DNA from: CAYYFX01 sp964571855 | Lineage (GTDB): Bacteria > ARS69 | Assembly: GCA_964571855.1 (NCBI GenBank) | Contig: CAZNDO010000015.1 | Location: 1 to 64,000, forward strand | Reading direction: 5' to 3' | DNA length: 64,000 nt | Shown: in pieces, positions 44,851 to 52,980 of the stretch | Layout: each line of letters opens with the position of its first letter | How positions within the stretch are numbered: the first letter of the stretch is position 1 | Notes under the pieces: generated by a model | The model's input: the letters and a program-made list of their open reading frames with translations, nothing else | Told to the model about the DNA's origin: nothing | Database searches by the model: none | Translations under genes and position numbers: made by a program

Positions 44851-46119
44851 ATGCGAAGCCCGAGGACGCGCGCGGCGGCCGCCCTGGCGGGGATCCTCCT
44901 CGCCGGGCCCGCGGCGGCCCAGGTGGACCTGCACGGATTCGTCGAGGGCGCGGTGGGAGTCCGCACCGCGCTCTCCCCGGTGCACCGCGACGCGCAGGAC
45001 TACACGCTGAAGGAGACCCGCGGGCAGCTGCGGCTGAACGCGCTGGGCGAGGCCGGCGAGGCGTTCGTTCGGCTGGACCTGCTGCAGGACCGGATCGCGG
45101 ACGACGCCACGGACGTGGAGCTGCGCGAGGGGTACCTGAAGTTCACGACGCTCGCGAACCACCTGGACGTGAAGGTGGGCCGGCAGGCCCTCACGTGGGG
45201 CACGGGCGACCTGATCTTCGTGAACGACCTCTTCCCGAAGGACTGGGAGTCCTTCTTCTCGGGCCGCGAGGACCAGTACCTCAAGGCGCCGGGGGACGTG
45301 CTGCGGCTCGGGATCTTCGGCGCGCCGTTCGACGTGGACGTGGTGCTCTCCCCCACCTTCACGCCCGACCGGCTGCCCGGCCCGGGCGGGCGCTTCTCGC
45401 TGCCGCTGCCGCCGCCCGGCATGGACTTCCTGCCCCCGGCCGAGCCCGGCGGCGAGGTCACGGACGGGGAGGCCGCCCTGCGGCTGTCGAAGTACGTGGG
45501 CGATCTCACGGTGTCCCTGTACGGCTACCTCGGCTTCTTCCCCACGCCGCAGGGCGTGCGCACCGAGACGCTGGCCGGCGGCGGGACGACCGAGCGGTAC
45601 TACCATCCGGAGCTGTCCGTCTGGGGCGCCAGCGTCCGCGGCGCCGCGGGCGGCGGCGTGGCCTGGCTGGAGGGCGGCTGGTACGACTCGCGCGAGGATC
45701 CCGACGGCGACGACCCGTTCGTCCCGAACTCCTCGCTGCGCTACCTGGCCGGCTGGGAGCGGCAGATCGCCACGGACTTCAACGCGACGATCCAGTACTA
45801 CGGCGAGTGGATGCGGCAGCACGACGCCGCCCGCGACGCCCTCGGCGGCGCGGACCCGGGCGACGAGCTGCGCCACCTGGCCACGCTGCGCCTGGAGAAG
45901 ATGCTCCGCTACCAGACCGTCCGCCTGTCGTTCTTCGGCTTCGTCTCGCCGAGCGACGAGGACGCGCACCTGCGCGGTCTCGTGAGCTACAAGGTGAGCG
46001 ACGCCGTGGAGGTGGCCCTGGGCGCGAACGTCTTCGAGGCGTCCGACGACGCCACCGGGATGTTCACGCCGTTCGACGCCGACGACAACGTCTTCACCCG
46101 ACTCCGCTACAGCTTCTGA
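44851..46119 (+). CDS. Outer-membrane beta-barrel protein of the RND export operon
   Basis: A 422-residue exported protein. A signal peptide ending AGPAAAQ is followed by alternating beta strands throughout and the barrel-like C-terminus TRLRYSF, whose final phenylalanine is the usual outer-membrane assembly signal. Segments such as VKVGRQALTWGTGDLIFVND and WESFFSGREDQYLKAPGD recall DUF1302-type barrels that travel with RND and LolA-like proteins. The ATG at 44851 lies 11 bases after the LolA-like gene. It may be the outer-membrane exit or receiver for the cargo. Confidence 0.82.
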   Translation: MRSPRTRAAAALAGILLAGPAAAQVDLHGFVEGAVGVRTALSPVHRDAQDYTLKETRGQLRLNALGEAGEAFVRLDLLQDRIADDATDVELREGYLKFTTLANHLDVKVGRQALTWGTGDLIFVNDLFPKDWESFFSGREDQYLKAPGDVLRLGIFGAPFDVDVVLSPTFTPDRLPGPGGRFSLPLPPPGMDFLPPAEPGGEVTDGEAALRLSKYVGDLTVSLYGYLGFFPTPQGVRTETLAGGGTTERYYHPELSVWGASVRGAAGGGVAWLEGGWYDSREDPDGDDPFVPNSSLRYLAGWERQIATDFNATIQYYGEWMRQHDAARDALGGADPGDELRHLATLRLEKMLRYQTVRLSFFGFVSPSDEDAHLRGLVSYKVSDAVEVALGANVFEASDDATGMFTPFDADDNVFTRLRYSF

Positions 46120-46131
46120 GGAGAACCCGCC

Positions 46132-46329
46132 ATGCTGCGCACGCAAGCCGACCTGTTCCGCGCGATCGTGGGAACGATGATCCTCGCGAGCGCGATCCTC
46201 GCGGCGTTCGTCTCGATCAAATGGCTCTTCTTCACGGCCTTCATCGGGCTGAACATGTTCCAGTCCGCGTTCACGCACTTCTGCCCGATGGACATGATGC
46301 TGGCCCGCACGAACCGCCCGAAAGCGTGA
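46132..46329 (+). CDS. Small YgaP-like (DUF2892) transmembrane protein
   Basis: A 65-residue membrane protein with two hydrophobic segments (IVGTMILASAILAAFVS and WLFFTAFIGLNMFQSAF) and the tail FTHFCPMDMML. The GLNxxxSAFTxFCP pattern matches the DUF2892/YgaP membrane hairpin family, whose Cys-Pro motif near the C-terminus is conserved. GAGGAG lies before the ATG at 46132. It is the last gene of the sigma-54 operon, 12 bases after the barrel gene. Function is unknown. Confidence 0.82.
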   Translation: MLRTQADLFRAIVGTMILASAILAAFVSIKWLFFTAFIGLNMFQSAFTHFCPMDMMLARTNRPKA

Positions 46330-46342
46330 GGTAACCGGCGCG

Positions 46343-46656
46343 CGTTCGTCGGGCCGGGTGAGCCGGGGTGCGGACCGCAGCAGGGGCTGGCCGGGAGCGC
46401 AAGCGGGCCTGACGGGTGGGTTCGCGGCGGCGGCCCCGGTGGGTCCTCCCCGGCGGGCGCTCGGCCTCCGCCGTCCCGGCTCCGGCCTTCGCTCCTGCGG
46501 CGGCGGCCTCCGGCCGTCCGGGCCTCCGGCCGCGCCGCAGAGCCGCCGGGAAGGACCCACCGGGGCCGCCGCCGCGAACCCACCCGTCAGGCCCGCTTGC
46601 GCTCCCGGCCAGCCCCCGCCGCGGTCCGCACCCCGGCTCACCCGACCCGACGAACG
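46343..46656. repeat. Giant palindrome 1
   Basis: Arms 46343-46456 and 46543-46656 pair over 114 bases with only four mismatches, closing an 86-base loop. The loop and inner arm ends are homologous, in reverse orientation, to those of palindrome 2. An 8-base dyad AGGTAACC (46329-46336) / GGTTACCT (46730-46737) brackets the element. No supported coding frame. Lies between convergent genes; could be a mobile palindromic element, a structured RNA or a bidirectional terminator. Confidence 0.85.
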
Positions 46657-46761
46657 CACGCCGTGGGGTGGGGAGACGGGTGGACAGGCCGCGAGAGACG
46701 GACTGGATGACGCCGCCGTCGGGGTGGCGGGTTACCTGTCCTCTCCCTTCCCGCCAGCCAT
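46657..46761. other. Spacer between the two palindromes
   Basis: About 105 bases without an ORF or clear signal, apart from the GGTTACCT half of the dyad that brackets palindrome 1. It is less GC-extreme than the palindromes. Confidence 0.5.
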
Positions 46762-47074
46762 GCCCTTCGTGCGCCGTCGCGGCGTGGCGGCCGTGGTGGA
46801 GGGCACGGCCTCGGTCGGCGGTGGAGCGGCGGGGGCCCGATCGCGTCGCCGGCCCCGGCGGGTCCTCTCCGGCGGCTCTGCGGCGCGGCCGGAGGCCTGG
46901 AGGGCCGGAGGCCGTCGACGCAGGAGCGATGGCCCCCGCCCGGACGGCGGGGGCCGAGCGCCCGCCGGGGAGGACCCGCCGGGGCCGGCGGCGCAATCGG
47001 CCCCCGCCGCTCCACCGCCGACCGGGGCCGTGCCCTCCACTCCGGCCGCCACGCCGCGACGGCGTACGAAGGGC
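46762..47074. repeat. Giant palindrome 2 (inverted relative to palindrome 1)
   Basis: Arms 46762-46875 and 46962-47074 pair over about 113 bases with seven substitutions and one single-base gap. The 86-base loop holds a perfect inner 10-bp stem, GGCCCCCGCC with GGCGGGGGCC. Reverse-complemented, its loop and inner stem align with palindrome 1 (shared GTCCTCCCCGGCGGGCGCTC and GGCCTCCGGCC stretches), while the outer arms differ. It ends 12 bases before the SDR stop. Confidence 0.85.
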
Positions 47075-47085
47075 CCAGCGAGCCA

Positions 47086-47862
47086 CTACCTGGCGCAGGT
47101 CTGGTGCCGCCCGCCATCCACCGGCAGCGTCTCCCCCGTGATCCACGCCGCCTCGTCGGACAGCAGGAACACGATGGCCGCGGCCACGTCCTCCGGCTCG
47201 CCGACGCGGCCCAGGGGATGCGTGGTCCGGCTGTGCTCGAGGAACGCGGCGTAGCGCGCATCCTCCATGCCGCCGGCCTTGTGCAGGTTCGTGCGCACGA
47301 CACCCGGGTTCACCGCGTTCACGCGCACGCCGGACGGGGCCAGCTCCAGCGCGAGGCAGCGCGTGAGCTGGTCCAGGCCGGCCTTGCTCACGCAGTACGC
47401 GAGGACGTTCGGGAACGCGCGGATGCCGGTGACGCTGCTCACGTTGACCACGGCGCCGCGCGATTCCACGAGGGACGGGAGCGCGAGACGCGTGAGCGCG
47501 TACACGGCGCGCAGGTTCACATCGAGCATGTGATCCCACGCGTCCAGGTCCGTGCCGGACCAGTCCCCGAAGCCGATGATGCCGGCCGCGTTCACGAGCC
47601 CGTCCAGGCCGCCCATGGCGCGGAGGGACGCGGCGACGACACCCTCGCGGAAGGAGGCGTCCGTGAGATCCCCCGCGAACGTGCGCACGGATGCCGGAGC
47701 GGCCGCCGCGCGGAGCGCGTCCAGCGCCGCGGCCCGGCGGCCCGTGGCGCACACCGATGCGCCGCGCGCCGCGAGCAGGAGGGCCGTGGCACGACCGATG
47801 CCGCTGGACGCTCCGGTGACCAGCACGCGCCGTCCCGCGAACGGTGCCGCGGGCGCGCTCAC
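47086..47862 (-). CDS. Short-chain dehydrogenase/reductase
   Basis: A classical SDR of 258 residues that should oxidise or reduce a carbonyl/alcohol with NAD(P). It has the cofactor loop VLVTGASSGIG, GDLTD, VNAAG (usually NNAG), the catalytic serine in VVNVSSVTG, YCVSK with the catalytic Tyr and Lys, and NAVNPGVVRT. ATGRR after the second strand suggests NADP preference. The GTG at 47862 is the most family-like start. The substrate cannot be told. It lies 89 bases behind the sensor-less sigma-54 activator. Confidence 0.9.
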   Translation of the reverse strand: MSAPAAPFAGRRVLVTGASSGIGRATALLLAARGASVCATGRRAAALDALRAAAAPASVRTFAGDLTDASFREGVVAASLRAMGGLDGLVNAAGIIGFGDWSGTDLDAWDHMLDVNLRAVYALTRLALPSLVESRGAVVNVSSVTGIRAFPNVLAYCVSKAGLDQLTRCLALELAPSGVRVNAVNPGVVRTNLHKAGGMEDARYAAFLEHSRTTHPLGRVGEPEDVAAAIVFLLSDEAAWITGETLPVDGGRHQTCAR

Positions 47863-47910
47863 GATCCGGAGCCCCGGGCGACGGGACGGACGGTGCGTTC
47901 CATGCGGGGC

Positions 47911-47939
47911 ACAGTACGTCGCCGCCGCCCGCCCGTCGA
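47911..47939 (-). promoter_or_regulatory. Possible promoter of the SDR gene
   Basis: On the minus strand TCGACG (47934-47939), 17 bases, TACTGT (47911-47916): a moderate sigma-70-like match. Confidence 0.35.
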
Positions 47940-47951
47940 GCGGGGCGGCCC

Positions 47952-48989
<1,038 letters not shown>

Positions 48990-49055
48990 GGGGCAACTCC
49001 CGCAGGTGAGGGGCATTGGGGGGAAGCCGCGATCGCGGCGGGAGTGGCGCGGGGT

Positions 49056-49071
49056 TGCGAATCCCGTGCCG
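49056..49071 (-). promoter_or_regulatory. Weak sigma-54-like site before the sensor-less activator
   Basis: On the minus strand CGGCAC, five bases, TCGCA keeps GG and GC ten bases apart but misses two consensus bases. It lies 67 bases before the ATG. The rest of the 242-base gap shows only the purM hairpin. Confidence 0.3.
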
Positions 49072-49150
49072 GAGCGCTTGGGCGCGGGCCGGAAGCGCCG
49101 AAGTGCGAACGGAAGCGGGAGTTGCAGCGGAGGCGACGGAACCGACGCCG

Positions 49151-49170
49151 GCGCGCGGGGCGCCGCGCGC
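49151..49170 (-). terminator. Hairpin after purM
   Basis: A perfect 8-bp GCGCGCGG/CCGCGCGC stem with a four-base loop, about 60 bases past the purM stop and without a T tract. Confidence 0.4.
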
Positions 49171-49231
49171 ACCGGCCACTGTCACCTTCGGTGTCAGGAG
49201 CGGCGGATCGGCGCCCCGCGCGCGACGGCCC

Positions 49232-50245
49232 TCAGACCCAGTGGACGCGTCCCGAGCCGGGGACGATCTCGCCGATCGCGTGCCCCCTGCGCGTGCGCCC
49301 GCCGATCACGGCGACCAGGCCGACGCCGAGATTGAACGCGCGCCGCATGTCGTCCTCCGGCACGCCGCCCGCCTTGCGCAGGAGATCGAAGATGGGCGGC
49401 TCCGGCCATGCCCCCGCGTGGACGCGCGCGTCCACGTCCGGCGGCAGGATGCGCCGGAGGTTCCCGCCGATGCCGCCGCCCGTGATGTGCGCGAACCCCT
49501 TCGCGTCCACCGCGGGATCCGCCAGCATCTCCCGCATCTCCCGCGTGTACGAGACGTGCGGCGCGAGGAGCGCCTCCGCCACCGAAGCGCCGCCCAGCGC
49601 GCCCGGCCGGGACCCGAGCGAGAGCTCCGGCGTCTCGTCCACGATCCGCCGCGCCAGGCTGTAGCCGTTCGTGTGCAGCCCCGCCGACGGCAACCCCACG
49701 AGCGTGTCGCCGGGGCGGATGCGCGAGCCGTCGATCAGCGCCTTCCGGTCCGCGATGCCCACGAGGAACCCGGCGCAGTCGTACTCGCCGTCCGCGTAGA
49801 ATCCCGGCATCTCCGCGGTCTCGCCGCCGAGCAGCGCGATGCCCTCGTCCCGGCACGCCCCCGCCATCCCCTCCACGAGCTGCGCCATCACCTCGGGCGC
49901 GAGGCGTCCGGTGGCCAGGTAATCCAGGAAGAAGAGCGGGCGCGCGCCGAGCACGGCGACGTCGTTCGCGCAGTGCCGGACGAGGTCCGCGCCGACGGAC
50001 GCGTGCGACCCGGTGGCGAAGGCCACCTTCAGCTTCGTGCCCACGCCGTCCGCCGACGACACGAGCACGGGCTCCGCCATCCCGGAGAGGTCCGGCGCGA
50101 ACAGCCCGCCGAAGCCGCCGATCGCGCCGAGGACGCGCGGCGTGCGCGTGCCGTCCACGGCCGCGCGGATGCGCTCCACGAAGCGCTCGCCGGCCTCCAC
50201 GTCGACGCCGGCGTCCTTGTACGAGAGGGATCTCGGCTCGCTCAC
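49232..50245 (-). CDS. purM: Phosphoribosylformylglycinamidine cyclo-ligase (AIR synthetase)
   Basis: PurM closes the imidazole ring, turning FGAM into AIR with ATP, the step after PurL. The 337-residue protein starts SYKDAGVDVEAGERFVERI and has VSSADGVGTKLKVA, GADLVRHCANDVAVLGARPLFFLDY, LGGETAEMPGFY and HITGGGIGGNLRRILP. All are standard PurM motifs. The GTG at 50245 lies 27 bases after the HD-GYP gene. It is separated from the main pur block by about 26 kb. Confidence 0.96.
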   Translation of the reverse strand: MSEPRSLSYKDAGVDVEAGERFVERIRAAVDGTRTPRVLGAIGGFGGLFAPDLSGMAEPVLVSSADGVGTKLKVAFATGSHASVGADLVRHCANDVAVLGARPLFFLDYLATGRLAPEVMAQLVEGMAGACRDEGIALLGGETAEMPGFYADGEYDCAGFLVGIADRKALIDGSRIRPGDTLVGLPSAGLHTNGYSLARRIVDETPELSLGSRPGALGGASVAEALLAPHVSYTREMREMLADPAVDAKGFAHITGGGIGGNLRRILPPDVDARVHAGAWPEPPIFDLLRKAGGVPEDDMRRAFNLGVGLVAVIGGRTRRGHAIGEIVPGSGRVHWV

Positions 50246-50272
50246 GGCCGCCTCCGGGGCGGCCGCGCCGCC

Positions 50273-51778
50273 CTACGCGGGTTTGTCCGGGGTCTCGCTG
50301 GAGGTCACCGCCGCCGCGGGGTCGTTCGGCGCGATGGTGCTCGCCATCGGCAGCGGCGTGTCCGGCCGCTTCTTGTGCGACCGCATCTTCTCCAGGTACT
50401 TCTCCTTGTCCGGACCGTACGTCTTCTCGAGCTTCCTCATCACGTACTCCTCGAGGATGCGCGAGTTGTACTGGTCGGAAGTGTACATCTCCAGCTGCTC
50501 CACGTCGATGTCCTCGAACAGCGCGCTCGAGGAGTGCAGCTGGATGAGCGCTTCCACGACGTCCGGGAAGAACTGCGTGCCGGCGTGCCGCCGCAGCTCC
50601 TCGTAGGCGATCTCCGGGGGCAGCCCGCGCCGGTAGGGACGATCCGAGGTCATCGCGTCGAACGCGTCGACGACCATGATGATGCGGCTGCCGACGGGGA
50701 TCCGGTCCTGCTTCAGCCCGCGCGGATAGCCCTTCCCGTCCGGCTGCTCGTGGTGGCAGTAGACGATCTCCGCCGCGCCCTCCAGGAACTTCAACCCGCG
50801 CACGATGTCGTACCCCACCTTCGGGTGCGTGCGCATCAGCTCCCGCTCGTTGTCGTCCAGCCGGCCGGGCTTGAGCAGGATGTCGTGCTGGATGGCGATC
50901 TTCCCGATGTCGTGCAGCAGCGCGCCGTACTCGATCTCCTCCACCTCCTTCTCGGAGACGCCGAGGTGCCGCGCGATGCGCACCGCGTACTTCGAGATCC
51001 GGTACGAGTGCCCGCGGGTGAACGGGTCGCTCGCGTCGATGGCGGAGACCAGCGCCTGCACGGTGGCGATGTGCGACGCCTTCGTGTCGATCCACAGCTT
51101 GAACGAGAAGCGCGCGAGGAACAGCGGGATCAGGAACAGCGCCACGCCGACCGGCCCGATGCGCAGGTGCACCATGGCCAGCAGGATCCCGAACGGCAGG
51201 AAGAAGAAGACGTGCAGGATCTCCCACTGGAAGTTCGTCTGCCAGATGCGCAGCGCGGAGATCCGCTCCTTCAACCCGATGGCCACCGAGATGAGCCCGG
51301 TGTTCGCCAGGAAGTAGACGAGCGGCGCGACGAGCAGCGGGGCGACCTGCGTGCGGTCGAGGTCGAACTGCGCGCCCACGCGCCCGCCGAGCGCCGTGTA
51401 CGCCAGGCCCGCGAGCCCGATGGAGAGGACGATCTGCCCGAGGTTGAACGACACCTTGTAGATCGGGTTGCGCTTGACCGCCACGTTCGTGAGCAGGTCC
51501 GACAGGACGCCGAACCAGCACGCCACCGCGGGACCGAAGATGAGGATGGCGGCGAAGTCGAGCGCGGAGGTCACGGTGACCGTGGCGCCGCCGCGGGGGA
51601 GCGGGATCGGCGACATGGCCGCGACCGCGATCATCACGGACCACAGGATGAGGTTCGCGAGCGAGCGCGGGTGCCAGTCCAGCGCGCCAAGATCGCCCGA
51701 CACCCACGCGAGGAGCGAGAGCCCCAGCGCGAGCGTGGCCATCACGTAGATCCGAAGTCCCGGCCGGAGTTCCTTCAC
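50273..51778 (-). CDS. Membrane HD-GYP cyclic-di-GMP phosphodiesterase
   Basis: A 501-residue protein with an N-terminal bundle of about eight helices (~10-240) and a cytoplasmic HD-GYP domain (~250-430). Catalytic and signature residues are present: LLHDIGK, HHEQPDGKGYPRGL and VVDAFDAMTSDRPYR. HD-GYP proteins hydrolyse cyclic di-GMP, so this should lower the messenger in response to a membrane signal. The C-terminus carries a charged tail (MRKLEKTYGPDKEKY). The GTG start follows a GGGGGA stretch. It is the first gene before purM. Confidence 0.9.
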   Translation of the reverse strand: MKELRPGLRIYVMATLALGLSLLAWVSGDLGALDWHPRSLANLILWSVMIAVAAMSPIPLPRGGATVTVTSALDFAAILIFGPAVACWFGVLSDLLTNVAVKRNPIYKVSFNLGQIVLSIGLAGLAYTALGGRVGAQFDLDRTQVAPLLVAPLVYFLANTGLISVAIGLKERISALRIWQTNFQWEILHVFFFLPFGILLAMVHLRIGPVGVALFLIPLFLARFSFKLWIDTKASHIATVQALVSAIDASDPFTRGHSYRISKYAVRIARHLGVSEKEVEEIEYGALLHDIGKIAIQHDILLKPGRLDDNERELMRTHPKVGYDIVRGLKFLEGAAEIVYCHHEQPDGKGYPRGLKQDRIPVGSRIIMVVDAFDAMTSDRPYRRGLPPEIAYEELRRHAGTQFFPDVVEALIQLHSSSALFEDIDVEQLEMYTSDQYNSRILEEYVMRKLEKTYGPDKEKYLEKMRSHKKRPDTPLPMASTIAPNDPAAAVTSSETPDKPA

Positions 51779-51862
51779 CGCACGTCCCCCGCTCCCGGCG
51801 CGTTCCCGGGATTCCCCCCCGACATCGGCGAAGTGTTACGCGGAATCAAGCACGACGGCCAG

Positions 51863-51894
51863 AAAAAGGCCCCCGTCCCTTTCGGGACAGGGGC
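51863..51894 (-). terminator. Strong intrinsic terminator
   Basis: On the minus strand an 11-bp GC stem (one mismatch, loop GAAA) is followed by CTTTTTC. It is the clearest factor-independent terminator in the window and separates the tiny ORF (51942-52016) from the HD-GYP gene. Confidence 0.85.
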
Positions 51895-51941
51895 GTCTGC
51901 TCGTCTGGATCCGGGACCCCCGCTTGGTTCGCCTCAGGGTA

Positions 51942-52016
51942 CTACCAGTCGTTCCGCCCGCCCGAGTTCGCGGCGGCCAGAATGACGCCGATGAGCGCAG
52001 CCCACACGGTGATCAT
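51942..52016 (-). CDS. Possible 24-residue hydrophobic peptide
   Basis: An ATG at 52016 with GGGAG upstream opens a 24-codon frame for a short hydrophobic peptide (VWAALIGVILAAA core) ending in a polar GGRNDW tail. One short membrane helix is possible, as in type I toxins or small membrane regulators. It sits alone between a structured ~100-base stretch and a strong terminator. No relative is recognised; chance remains possible. Confidence 0.4.
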   Translation of the reverse strand: MITVWAALIGVILAAANSGGRNDW

Positions 52017-52118
52017 GGTCAGGGTTCTCCCTTCTGTCTCCGGTCTCGCCCGCCACCGCTCGGCGGGCGGCAAACCGCTCAGCTCGGGAGTCCGCTCCGA
52101 TCCGGGGCGCAAGCCCCA
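52017..52118 (-). other. Structured leader or small-RNA-like stretch
   Basis: On the minus strand there are two perfect hairpins: GGGGC-TTGC-GCCCC (52104-52117, directly after the upstream stop) and an 8-bp CGCCCGCC stem (52047-52054 with 52062-52069). With the tiny ORF and terminator downstream this could be an independent small RNA or the tail of the 52119 gene. It matches no riboswitch I know. Confidence 0.35.
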
Positions 52119-52823
52119 TCACGGCGTGGGTACCGGACCGACTTCGTACTCTACCGGCTGGCGGGGGCGAAGGGAACCCACAAACCGGTTCAAAGCGTCC
52201 AGAACCGCAAAAATAACCGCCTGCGTGGGATCGTAACCGATCTCGCAGCAGCCGTAGAGCGAGGTCTCGTTGCGGCCCTGCGTGCGCTGGATGCAGACCA
52301 GGATCACCCGCCGGTGACCCAGCTCCTTCTCCTCCAGCTCGCCGAGGGAGAAGCCCGGTTCGCCGTCCACCAGCTTGGCCACGGAGTCCAGGACCGCCCG
52401 GGCGATGACCCGCCGGACGTCGAAGCGTGTGCTGGACCCGGTCGCCCGCCCGGTGGCGGACACGGCGCCCGCGGAGAGGGTGACCTCCACCTCCGCCGTG
52501 CCCGCCCCGTGATGCAGGCTGACCCCGGCGAGCGCCACGCGCCCGAGCGTCTCCACCGGCCGCGCCCCCGCCGACCGCGCCGGATCCGCCTCACCGAACT
52601 GGGCGATGGAGATCTTGCGGTGATCGATGGGCGTGCCCTCCTCGGCGGCGAGGATGGACTCGATGTCCCGGGCGATCTGCTTCGCGGACCGCCCCGCCCG
52701 CGCGGTCACGTGGACCGCGGAGATCTGGCCGTTCGGGTCCACCTGGATGTCGCACGAGGAGACGTCCCGAAGGCGGCAGATCAGTTTCTCGGCCGTCGTG
52801 AACCGGTTCGAGGGCTTCTCCAC
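52119..52823 (-). CDS. Unknown two-part protein, 234 residues
   Basis: I do not recognise a named family. The N-terminal part (~1-75) looks like a ferredoxin-like alpha/beta unit (VSSCDIQVDPNGQISAVHV, SAKQIARDIESILAA, DHRKISIAQF). The C-terminal part (~95-220) is a second alpha/beta domain (EVEVTLSAGAVSATGRATG, LGHRRVILVCIQRTQ, YDPTQAVIFAVLDALNRFV) that faintly recalls dsRBD-like or LeuA-type regulatory folds. There is no signal peptide or membrane helix. The GTG at 52823 has GGAGG seven bases upstream, behind a good promoter. Probably a real conserved cytoplasmic protein. Confidence 0.75.
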   Translation of the reverse strand: MEKPSNRFTTAEKLICRLRDVSSCDIQVDPNGQISAVHVTARAGRSAKQIARDIESILAAEEGTPIDHRKISIAQFGEADPARSAGARPVETLGRVALAGVSLHHGAGTAEVEVTLSAGAVSATGRATGSSTRFDVRRVIARAVLDSVAKLVDGEPGFSLGELEEKELGHRRVILVCIQRTQGRNETSLYGCCEIGYDPTQAVIFAVLDALNRFVGSLRPRQPVEYEVGPVPTP

Positions 52824-52880
52824 GGCAAGGACCTCCGGCGCGGGGCGCGCGAGGGGGGGGAAGGCCGACGCGGCGACCCG

Positions 52881-52909
52881 AGACTAGCAGACGATCGGGA
52901 TTCCCTCAA
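52881..52909 (-). promoter_or_regulatory. Promoter of the unknown 234-residue gene
   Basis: On the minus strand TTGAGG (52904-52909), 17 bases, TAGTCT (52881-52886) preceded by TGC. Confidence 0.6.
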
Positions 52910-52980
52910 CGTGGAGCCGAGCGCTCAGGGCATCGAGCGGCGCGCATCGGACCGGAGAGTCCGGCTTGCGGCGGGGGCCA

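Noticed and set aside
46343..47074. Integron attC sites or insertion-sequence ends
   Set aside because: No integrase or transposase is nearby, the arms are far longer than attC arms, and no target-site duplication is convincing.
46358..47254. Apparent coding frames running through the palindromes on both strands
   Set aside because: The same low-complexity peptide appears on both strands because the DNA is palindromic; there is no ribosome site or domain.
49045..49058. Plus-strand TGGCGC-N4-TTGC as a sigma-54 promoter
   Set aside because: GG and GC are nine bases apart and it would read into the antisense side of purM.
52017..52118. Known riboswitch before the tiny ORF
   Set aside because: The hairpins fit no riboswitch consensus I know, and no metabolic gene follows before the terminator.
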